This document shows, piece by piece, positions 1 through 11,600 of a stretch of DNA of 64,000 bases. Below the pieces are notes generated by a model that ran no database searches, was not told where the DNA came from, and was given only the letters and a program-made list of their open reading frames with translations. Where the stretch lies: the NCBI GenBank assembly GCA_013397795.1, contig VZTJ01006074.1:1155529-1219528 (forward strand). Reading direction: 5' to 3'. The first letter of the stretch is position 1; every line of letters starts with the position of its first letter. The DNA comes from Orthonyx spaldingii (Eukaryota; Chordata; Aves; Passeriformes; Orthonychidae). Both the position numbers and the translations under genes were made by a program.

Positions 1-2629
1 TCAGAATGTAAAAACAGATAATAGGCAAGGAGATGATAAATAACAACATGTTGCTCATATTATATTTGTTCAGTGACAAAAGCAAAATTCTTTTACTTTT
101 TGGGAGCAAACCTGAAACCAGTCATCCCTCAGGAGGAATTGCCTGTAAACATACAATGCTAGCCAGACTTTTAACTTAAAATTAAACTCCTATATCCATA
201 GACTGACAAATAAACTAGGGACCTGCTTTTTGCTGCCAGCTCTCTATCACCCAACTATGCATGCAAGAATATTACTGAGGCACCTGTAAGATACTGACAA
301 TTTAAATTTGGTGGATTTTTTTGAGAGACATATGTGCTGTGTTTGTTAATTAAATGTTAGTAAAAGCACAACAGAAGTAAACAGGAAAAAGGCATTAGAT
401 CTCTAAACTACTTCTTTCCATGAACCAATTTTGTACATTTTTTTGAAATAATGCAATTATTTTGCTATGGTGTAATTCAGTAATCATATGAGAGCTTTGA
501 CTTGAATTCTTTTAATAAATATTTTTAGGCTGTATTCTAATAACACTTACAAATTAATTATTTTATATGACCGAAACCTCCTTGATGACAAGTGTTTAGT
601 CCTTGTTTTTTGATTAATTCCACTGAGGCTCTTTAAGGTTTGAGGTTATTTTCCTTGGTAGATATATGATCATACCAGTTCTTTCTAAAGCATGTAATAG
701 CTTTCTTTTTCACTCCTATTGTCCTATATACATCTTTTGTGGTAAAATCAAGAGTTTTGATTTGAAAATTCTGCTTGCTATGTCTAATATTAATAGAGTT
801 CAGTGAATAAAAATCTGTTGTTTTGCTTGTTCTGTCACTGAGACAATACTGTTGTTATCAGGCTGATGAAGAATTAATAGAAATTGATTTGTCACTCATT
901 TTAATAGAAGGCTCAAGTGGTGTGGTGATGGTGAATTCTGAAAAAAAATTAAGTTTTTCATTGCTATGCTATACCATTGAATATTTTACATTTACTGACT
1001 TTGATTTTAAGGGAAAGAAAATTGATTTCTGGTTAAACTCCAATGATCTTCTACTGACAGCACTTCCACAGTCTCCCTAAAACTTTGGTGTTAAGGAATA
1101 CTGTTTGCTTATGTTTACCAATAGAGATCAATGAATCAGTGTATTTACAATAGTAGGACTGAGTTCCTACTTCCATGAAAAAGAGGTACAGAAGACAGAT
1201 CTGCCTGAAGATCCTTATAATTGACAGTATAAAAAAGAAATCTCTTTGCTTTTCCTCTACATGTGAATCAGCAACCCAGTCAAATTTATTTTGCTCTAGA
1301 TGTCACAGCCGTTTTCTAGTAACTGAATTTCCAAAAGCTGCAGTTCAGCTTTGAAAATGGTGGTTGGTCACAAATTTATTCTGACATATGTAGGTGAAAC
1401 AGTACATCAGGGCATCCAGGATTCAAGCACAGAAGCAAACATGATAATATTTTCCCCATATGTAGATTGACTTTAGCATCAGATTTAGAGCGAGAAAAGT
1501 GGTGAGGGCAGAATTTTTGTGCTCTGACAAAGAGAATATACAGTATTAAAGAAGAAAAACACTGGAAGCTTCATAATGTGTATGATCTTGTATAGCCAGA
1601 AGCTTTTATAACAAGTTAGTTATAAGTGTGCAGATTTAGAAGGATGAAATAGGCAGTGGAGCATGCTTAGACTGTAGATTGAGAATGAACTAAGTAGTTT
1701 GCATTCTGAAAATGCTGGGATTTAGTTTCCAGTAGATAAAATGAATCATCAAGAATTTAATATTCAGAATTTATTGTTAATGTGCTTTTTTTTGTACATG
1801 CACCAGTAGATCTTACAAGACTACTTGTAGTCAATCAGGTTACAATCTGAATTTTTCCTAGCAATGAATTTGTTCTCATGTATCCAAAGGAAATTTGGAA
1901 TTTTTTTCTAGAATTATAGTAATTAGGATCATCAGTAAGGGTTTATTTCTATAGCTGAAATGAAGTAATTGAGTGATGGCTTAATTGTTTGAGATGTTAA
2001 CAGAGAAAACCATAAGCTAGATGATCTTATAAGAGTTTAAAATTTATGTCTTAAAAAGCAAAAGAAGAAAGTTTAGTGGAACTTTTAAAAGATCTCAGAA
2101 CTGCATTGCTTTGGGATAATCACTTCTGTTTTCCTGTCAGTAGCTTTCCTTCATAGCCAGAGTTTAATGAATTAGAAACCTGAATGGCACAACTGAGGGG
2201 TAATCTTAGCAGAAGAAAAAAATAGAAATTAGCATTGCTACATTCAGACTACATTTTCTGAAAATGTTTGATTGGAGGAACTGTGCAGCTTAACTGGCAT
2301 TTAATCAGTTTTGTTATTTGATTTAGCTTGCTGGTGCTGAAGAGAACCATTCATAGAAAATCCTGGCAGGAAGCAGCAATGATTGCCATTAAACCTTCTA
2401 TGACCCTGAAATAGTCATGCTGTTATTTGATGGAAGATATTGTTTTCCAATCCTCTTTTGCAGTTGATAATTTCATAGCTGAATGATAAGGATACAATTT
2501 GATGATAAAGTGTGCTTGGAATACAAATCAGTGCAGATATCTTAAGAAACTGTTTATTTGCTAGTTTTGAGATGATCAGCTGCACAAGGAGCTGTATTCC
2601 CTCAAAAACTGCTTTGCTTTCTTTAATAG
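1..2629 (+). other. VWA3B intron (no exon recognised)
   Basis: AT-rich sequence with frequent stops in all frames. Two exon-like candidates (near 236-285 and 853-930) were checked and not accepted. It is presumed to be intron because the exon at 2630 requires an upstream partner ending in phase 2. Confidence 0.55.
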
Positions 2630-2680
2630 GCGCCTGAACCTAGTTGTTTGGAGAGCACTCTCTCAGGAGGAAAGAGACAA
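2630..2680 (+). CDS. VWA3B: VWA3B coding exon (first visible)
   Basis: A 51-nt internal exon between a tttaatag acceptor and a caa|gtaagc donor. It begins with one base completing a codon, then reads RLNLVVWRALSQEERD, and leaves two bases (AA) that join the A at 3815 to give K, followed by FKEGGPVKY. The seamless junction with the next exon is the main support. The preceding exon must end in phase 2; I found no convincing candidate for it in 1-2600. Confidence 0.75.
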
Positions 2681-5600
2681 GTAAGCTATCACTTTTGGTT
2701 TTCTAACGTACCTCTGAAGGGCTGCTCATAAATATTTAATAGTTTTCTTATCACTATTTCTATAACCAACTGGTTTAATATTCAAGTATTTCATAACTAT
2801 ACCTTGCTTTCAAAAATGTATATATGATATGGAGGAATATTAAATTCTGGACCTCCTTTTTGTGGTGCTGATTATTTTTAAAGGAAAGGACTTGCATTCC
2901 ATTTGAATGTTGCCTCTCTATCCTTAATGAGTGTCAAGTGCTGGGCCTTGAGAGGGCAGCATGTCATTGCTTTTGACATCAAAGTAAATCTTCTCTCATC
3001 CCATAAAGAGCACTGTAGTGGCTGATTTGTAAAGGTGTAATAAGCACCTTAAAAGCATGTGCTGGAACTGTATATCACTCTGGAAGTTTGTACTACATTA
3101 ACTAGCCTATTTTTATATATTGATTTAGAAAATTAGTGGCTGTGTAAACATCAGTGAAGTTAGCATCTGTTTGTGCTAGAGAAAAATGTGAAGATCAATT
3201 AATGAAAACTGAATGGGCCTGAAATATTTCTTCACAGAAAAATGGGAATGAAAACTAGAGTGCTTTTAGAAGACATAAGCTAATGCGTAAAAACCACACA
3301 ATTCTGTCATTAATAAGGAGAAGTAAAACCCCATCCTGGTGCAGAGAAGAAATGAAGACTGTTAAACAAAACAGCATGTAATTAAAAAAAGGAAATAGAT
3401 GTCTATTGGTAGACAATGAGAGTATAAAAATTTGACAGGGTGTCGTCCAAAATGTTTAATTATTGATAACATATGGAAAAAAAAGTCATAGCAATTGCAC
3501 AGTCTGCTGCTAGAGGAGCATATTAATCATTAATATTAGTGCATAGATATTAAAATATTAGATTTATTTATTGGAAATTATGACTCGGCCACTTGAGTTG
3601 CTCTGTAGCTGTCTTTCTATAAGATACAGTTAAACCAGCCATGATTGTTCAACTGAACACAGCAGTATCGGCATGAAATGCAAGAACTGGTAGCGTACAG
3701 AAGATAAATTGGGTGAATCTGGTTCTTTATTCTACCTTTACAATTTGTGACTCTATCTGTAAAGCACTGATGTAATTAAAATTTTTCCTACTTGTGATTA
3801 TTAATTTTTTTAAGATTTAAAGAAGGTGGGCCAGTCAAATATATACAGCATAAAGAAGCTGTGCTGGAGGCTTTAGAGAATTTGGGATGGCCAATTTCTT
3901 ATGAAGATGTAAAATTGTTAGAAGATGAGATATTGACAGCATTAACATATATACAACAAGCCTCTGATCTTCAGGAAGCTGTCAAAAAGGAAACTGAGAA
4001 AAGCTCAGAATCACACATAAGCAACAATAAAAAGGTAATACATGGGAAGACAATTTTTTCCCCTTAGATATTCCTCTTCATTATGTACCTCTGGAATAAT
4101 TTTCTTCCATGGTCATAGCTGATAAAGTAGACATTTAGCATGATGCTAAATAAAATGGATATAGGAAAGAAGGTAGTTAAAAACAGAGCAAGCTTTCAAT
4201 TAAATTTTTTAAGTATTGGGGAAGTAGATGTTGTGAAGCTGAGAAAGCCACAGAAATCAAGACTCTTAGAAATAAAGGATCTCTATCTCCTCTGCAATAC
4301 TAGCAGGAAAGAGAAAGAACAAATATATCAAAGGCAATTTACATACAAGATTTGTGGTTGTGTTAATATCTGATGAACAGGACTAAAAAATCTTGTAATA
4401 TTGGAGTAATTTACTGTAATCTTCTGTGGTACATTTCTTCTAAAAGAAAAGAGAGATGGGATCCAACTTCATTTTTGTACGCTAAAATTTAACTGTCCCT
4501 AAAATGTGGGCATAATGAACTGGTGGGCAATCTCACAGCATTGTGAACTAAGTCAGTGGCATCTGGAGCTCATTCTGAAGTGAACACCCACTTTTGGCTA
4601 GGCAGAGATTTTTTTTTCTCTCTCCATTTCATTAATACATTAGTCTAGCATTAATACATTAGTCTAGCTATGCTGAAACTGTGATTGAAGTTAGTGTTTT
4701 TGTATGTGTGTGTGTGTGTTTTCTGTAGTTCTAGAGATTTTTTTTTTTCATTAAGACTGTAGATTTGAAAACATTCTAATGTCAAAAACCAGATGACCTT
4801 GATTCATTTCACATTAGTTTGAAAATATTACATTGCTGTTACAGCTCTTTTGATTATTGATTTAGCTATGCCATAAAATATCCCAACACAAGAACAGCAG
4901 AAACATGTTTATGTTTCATTTGTTGAGTGTAATTTTACTGTTGCCTTGGAACAACCAGTGTGTGTGCTCTCAGACATGATGTGATTAACATTGTGCAATC
5001 ACTTATCCTGAGTCAACCTGCTTTAGGAGTCTAATCAGAGCAGCATCTTCAGTAATTGCTAATCTGCAACTGAATTTGAGAGTGAGAGGCAGACATGCAG
5101 ATGTAATTAGAATTACAATTAGAATTCTGTTTATGTGGTAGAAAAACAGTGGGGGAAAAATGGAAAAAAAAAAAGAAGAGGAGCCTTTAAAAAGTGTTGT
5201 TGAAGGTTTTGCCGACTGTGATGTCTGCCTACAAAATGGGTATAGAGAAATAAACTGCCAGCTGAAATACATTACAGAAAGGAAATAGCTGATATGGCAT
5301 TGAATTAAAATTGTCATTGTGACATGGTAGAAAAATCACAATTATACTGAAGCTCTACTAAACAAAGCAGACTTTTAAATTTCCTGATGACTTTTTTCAC
5401 TAAATTTTAAGTAAAACAACTTAGTTTTTAGCATTTATAGGTCCTGAATTACCTACACATCTTCTTAAAAGAATTAGTAATCCTTTTGGATATCCTTGCT
5501 ATGAGAGCTTTCTGTTTAAGCCTACAACTGAATTAATGGTCTGTACTCTGACCTTCTCTGGAGCTGTGTTCAGGCTGCTCCATTTGCACATATCTCTGAA

Positions 5601-8600
5601 AGGTGGGCTGTGCCAGTGCTGTGTTGGAGCAGGATGAAGGAGACATCCACCAGCACAGGGCTATGAGATGACTCAAGACCTCTTATGCTGCAAGAAGTAA
5701 ATGCTTTGGGAAGTGATGAAACACATTTCATTATTTTCAGGCAAAATATAGAATACCGGATAACATATAGAAACATGGATGATTACCTAGTTGGAGGGCT
5801 AGTTGTAGAATGTATTATACTCAGTTTACTTAGTTCTTTTTGCTGTCTTGACTAAAGCATGAGTTAACAAAAGTCTTCCTCTTCAGGTTAGCTTCCAACT
5901 TTCATCTAAGATATGAAAAATGAAGAATTTGTAAATCTTTTTCCTAATAAGTAGCTGCTTTGACTTAAAGTATTTCATCTGTTTTGCACTTGCTAGGCAT
6001 AACAGTCATCCAGCATTTCTTAGTGGTTTTTTTCTCACTGAATTTTAAAACAGTTTACAAGACGGTCATCTAGTGAAAGGAATTGTTCAGGTCCCCTGCC
6101 TACCTGTCATTAGACACCCTCAGTCTACTGGGGTCATGACGTTACTATTCTCCAAGATTCCAGGACAGTTTGGTGCTTTCTGTTAATGGCTATAACATTT
6201 TAATGTAAAGTATTTCTTTTCCCAGTGTTGTAACCTGGCCTTTGAGTGCAATGGAGAGCATTTCCTCGCATAGTAAATATTTTTGTTTCTGCATAGTAGT
6301 GGATTTCTGCAAGTAATCTTGTGGATTCTGCAGAGAAAGAAAGCTGCATTTGTTGCAAAGAATTAACTCTCATTAAGAGTATGCTTTTAAAACTGTGTTT
6401 CTCTAAGGATGAACTGGAGTGTGCAATGCTTAATCTTGTTTGTGACCCTGCTGACTGTTCACCATGTGATTAAAAATAACATTAAAAAGTTAATAAGCAT
6501 AATGTGTTTTGCAAAGCATGTTTATTTGGGTGGAAAGGGACCTCTAGTGGCTCACTGAGTCTCTTCTTTCTGAAAAATATATTTGATGTACAATTGATTT
6601 AATTGTTCCTAATGCAATATTTTTTGCTGAGACTTGATTCTTTGCAAGAATGGAAATTATGGATCTACCCTTCCATTTCCTGATGTCCTTTTCTTACACT
6701 CCTAATTCTTCCTCACTGTTTAAGGATCACTAATCTCTATCTGTTGATAACTTTTGCATTCATATGCTCCAAAACAGCTTGGCATCTCCTGCCTTTGTTC
6801 TTATGTCTCTTTAGGGAGACAAAGGAAGAACAAGCATCCCAAATAGTGCAACAACTAAAAAGTTATAACTACCTAGAGATGTTTGGTCAAATTTTCCATT
6901 GTCACCAGTGAAGTAACCTGCTGGACAGACAGACAGTAGGTACAAAGAGATAGGCTCTTTCATAAAAATGGTCTGGGTCTACGCAGAATGGGCTTGTTCC
7001 CACTGACAGCCAGGGAAAAGTAGTGGTTGCTTGACTCTGGAGGTATCAGATTATGAAAAGCCAAAGTTTGAGCCAAGATGCATGGAGATCTGTGGATATT
7101 CTTCCTGTCTATTCTCACTTATAATAGGAAAGTGCAAAACCTATTCTTTTGGAAAGGGAATTTAAAAATATAGCAGCTATTGCAAGAAGTAAACAAAGTC
7201 TCCTTCACCCATTGTGGTTAAATTGCCTTCAACAGAAGCAGAGCTAAACATGGTAAAAATCCCTGAGAATCAGATGGGGCTCTTTTGTCATAAAAATACT
7301 GAATGCCAGAAATGGGCACTCTGACAGTGTCTGGGTCAATCCTGCTGAACACCTAAAAGCTGTGTGAGAGAAAAGAGATGGATTTGAATTTAGACAGGGT
7401 TTCTGAGCCACCTGAATGCTGCAGCACTCGGAATCCTCATTGTGGATACTTGCGTTGTCTTTAGTATTTGGATTAATGTGGAGTGCTGGAAGTTGCCCAA
7501 GTTATTAGTCAAGCATTACAAATTAGTTGATAATAAATATTCAGCAGCAGCTGTCCTTTTGGAGCCTGGGGAATTAAGTAAATGCTTTACCCAAATACCT
7601 TTTTGTGTCTGTGGAACTGTAGGTCTGCTCTCAAATCAGCCTTTGTTCAGTTGTACTTCAAACAGTCAGTTAAGAGCCTCTGGTTTAGTCTGGGTTTGAA
7701 ACCCCAAACTGTTGATATAATTAATATTCTGTAGGAGTAAAGAATTAGCTAGAAAAATCCCATATATCTCTGATTTAAAATACCTCCTTGCCTCTTTTGT
7801 GTGTGTGTTGTGCTTATTTTTAAGGATTTTTTTTTTCTAGGGTTGTTTGTGATTTTTGAGGGGGAGTTTAAAAAAAAGAAATTGTGATAATAATAATTAT
7901 AGTGAAACTGAGAACAAACAATTTAGTCAAAGTTATTAATCTCTTATCCATCACTATTGACTATTAGGGAAAATCAAGTATCAAATCAAATATTTTTTTT
8001 AGGAAAAAAAATGTCATCAGACAAGAAGCAAGTCATACACATCCTAGCAAGCAGGGGTTTTATTAAGAGTCTGTGAGTTATGGTAATTTTTCAGAACGAT
8101 GTGTAGATCTGTGGAAAAGTTTGAAATTTCAAGTTGCATATTTTTATGATTCAGAAGAACTGTGTAAGAGATGGATGCCTGCAAATTGTTCATGAGGTAG
8201 GCTAATAAATATTTTAAAAATTAATGGTGAAACTGATTTATTTAATGGTGAAAATACATGTCACCATTTTCATTTAATGTTGAAACTGAATTCTTATAAG
8301 CGAGTTTTGCATTTGCTTGTAATTTATATTTAGGAACATTATTGCGAGCAGAATGGCAAAAATAATTAGTGTATAAAGAACCCAAACTAGTGGGGCAGAG
8401 TAATGGACAGTGGCAGCTCTGGAAGATGTGGTATAATATTTTGCTAAACTGGAATGTTTTAAAATTTTTGAAAATGTCAATTAAATTTTGAATTTATAGT
8501 TTGGAAATAAACTTTTTTTCCCAGACACTTGAAGATTTGTTTGAACATATTTTGATTTCACATTTGATTTTTTAATGATTTATCCCATACAGTGAGGTAC

Positions 8601-11600
8601 TTTTAATGCAAATCAGATTATTGTGAAAACTCTCCTATCTGGATAAAATGAATGTGTAGGGCAAATTTTCTTATTCTGAAGAAACAGTTGATTTTTCCTT
8701 ACCTCATCTTTGAATATGAATTGTGCAACTTTGTTAATTTTTTTGTAGGAAAATAGAAGCCAGATCTATAATTCATCAAAGTAAATTTCTGCCTGAACGC
8801 ATGAAAATTTAGGTATTGTTATGACCATATAGAACAGGATTTTATAGTGAAAACTCTTACATGAGTACTTCCTGTACTTAGAACTGAACTTATTCTGAAA
8901 GTTTGAAGTATTTTCAGTTTACTGTTCTATACAAATCTCGTAGCATTACATTGCCTCAATTTTTAATTAATTCCAAAGAATAGATTAAGGCTGACTGGAT
9001 TACCTGTTGTAGAAGAAGTAATTGTATCAAATTACAGAGACTTGAAGAAGAAACTGTGAAGCTGAAGTCTAAAACAAGACAAAAATGGGAAGTATTTGTG
9101 ACTCACAAACACCAAAAGGTAATTGCAAGATCAGACGTCACAGGATTTTATTATCCAGGTATATACTTTTGTCCACATTTGCAATATTATTTAGTGTTCC
9201 TTAATACTGATAAAACATAAGTTATGGTCATAATTAGCTACTTCTTTCTTAAGGAGATTTAATATTACATGTGCATATTAATGAAAAATGAATATATATT
9301 TTGTATGTGCACATACATATACACACTTATAAGAAGACATACATTTTGTAAAGTTGAAAAGCAATGATGTATTTGTCTATGAAAAGTATGAAAGGAAATG
9401 GTAAGCCAAGTTTTTGCATGTATTCAAAAGGATCACTAAATGGTGCTGCCTTTTTGTTTAGTTTTAAGCCAGAATGATTAGAAGGTAAAACTGAGTTCTG
9501 TTGTTTCTTAAGAAAAATATTCTCTCTGTGTATGTGTGTTTATTTTTGTGTTACCTCTACTTGTTTAGTTGAGTTTTTATTCAATTACATATTTTTAACT
9601 GTGGTAGTAGTTTTATTGTGTTAACTATCAGTTTTATTATGGTAACCTGATCAGCTTACAAATTTCAGACCCGTGCTTGAAAAAGCCTTTGTTTTCTTTT
9701 AATAGCATCATTAAGAATGGGTAGTAAGGCGAGGGTTTTTAGGTACAAATGTTTTCATTGCCCTAGCATAGCTTACTGTAGCTAAATGAAAATGAAGAGT
9801 GTATAGTATAGACATTTGACCTCAGTGATGTGTGACAGCCTATAGGATTTTTTTTTACAAAATAATTACCACAAGGGGTGAAAGAAAAATAATTTGAATA
9901 TTTTATTCTGTTGTTTTTCAGGAACTGTGATAAAGAATATCAGTTCTACCTGTGCACTTGTTGACTTCAGCAATGGGAAGAGCTGTGATGTCCCTGTTAA
10001 GTTCACTATACCTGTGGGAGGTGCTATGCCATGCCCACATCTGCAGGTGAAAAATTGTATTTTTTAATGATTGCAAACATGCATTTTATATTTTGTTTAT
10101 TTGCTCAGACCTAGAATAAATTATATATTTTTAAAAAATCTTTTAAATACATCTATTTATTTTAAAGAAGAGTTTTTAATTATGGTAATATCGTGCTATT
10201 TCAACATGCAGTTTTTCATTTGTTTGAAGCTTGTTTTCATTGTAATCCTATTCTTTTGTTTATTAAAATTATGTATTCTAAATTAATCTATATTGGTTTT
10301 TTAATAAAACATTAATATTTCCCCAGCCATAGAAGAAAGGTGAGCTATTTATTAGTAGAATTATTGTTTCCTAGCACATAGATTATAAACGTAAGAGAAC
10401 CTTTTATACTTAGTGTGATGTACAGCAGGTTTTAACCATTTGGTTACATATGGAATTATCTAAAATTCCCAAGGTTGGTTTAAAAGCTTATTGAAAGACT
10501 TAAAATTTGCTTAGAGTCCAAGGTAATGCACAGTTTGTAAGAGTTTCCTTATTCAGTTCAGCTTGCCAGCTGACCCCAGGTATATTTAGTAGAGCTCAGT
10601 CCTTTATTTTTGTTTTGTGTTCTCCCTAATTCAGTGAAAACTGCATGATCAGAACACACAAGGACCAAGTTCTTATTTTCTTTCAAAGGTCCATACTAAA
10701 TCATGGGAACACCATAGGATGATGATTCATGTAAAAATATCTTAGTAGTTATCTTTTATGTCTTGTAAACTTCACAATTACATGGTTCTTGCATTGATGC
10801 TTTCCTGATGTGCAGGTTGGAGACTATGTGTTTGCCAGAACTGGGACACAGGCAGGAAATGAGTATTATGTACCTGCCATTGTCATAGCAACACCAGAGA
10901 GGGTGGAAACAGGTGACAAACTCTACACAGTACTGATGTTCAACAACAGGAAAGTAAGTAAACGTAGAAGATGATACCAGTCTGGCAATTGTACCATTAT
11001 TCTATTTTTGAAGAGGCAGATAAAATTTTGCAGGCTAATGAGCTCACTGCTCCAATCCAGGTCTCCAGCTAACCAGAGTAAATCAGATTTCAGAGTGCAG
11101 GGAAGAGCTCATGTTATAGACCTGAACAAAGAAATTCTGTAGGATAATTGATTCTTAAATCATATTCTGTTCTTTCTTCTTTAATACATATAGTGGCTTT
11201 CACAAGTTCCGTGCTTCTAAAATAAGAAATATAGGGAGTTTTAACACAGTCAGTGTAGTCTGAAATTAATTTCATTATGTTTGTTTGGTTTGTTTTTTGT
11301 TTGTAAGCCATTATGATAATTTTACTGTATTTTTCATAGTGTGTATTAAAGAAAATTTACTTTGTACTTGACACTTTTATATTAATTATCTTTATTAAAG
11401 GCTGATTACAGTTACATTTAAACAGTTGGCTTTTTATACATATGTATCTTCATTGCTTTTGAGATTTCGGTTTAAATTAGATGAATGTTGATTGTGTTTT
11501 TGCAGGAACACTGTGTAAGAAGCGAGCTCATTAAAATCAGCCAAACCAAGTATGCCTATTCATGCCAGTACATACGAACGGTGCAGACAGTGGACTGTGA

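Noticed and set aside
236..285. Possible upstream VWA3B exon (tgctgccag acceptor, acct|gtaaga donor)
   Set aside because: In the frame that leaves two bases, the peptide (LYHPTMHARILLRH) is unconvincing, and no upstream partner is visible.
823..1080. 85-codon frame, with an acceptor-like ttatcag then ADEELIEIDLSL
   Set aside because: No usable donor in the required phase, and the downstream translation loses protein character. It could not be joined to the exon at 2630.
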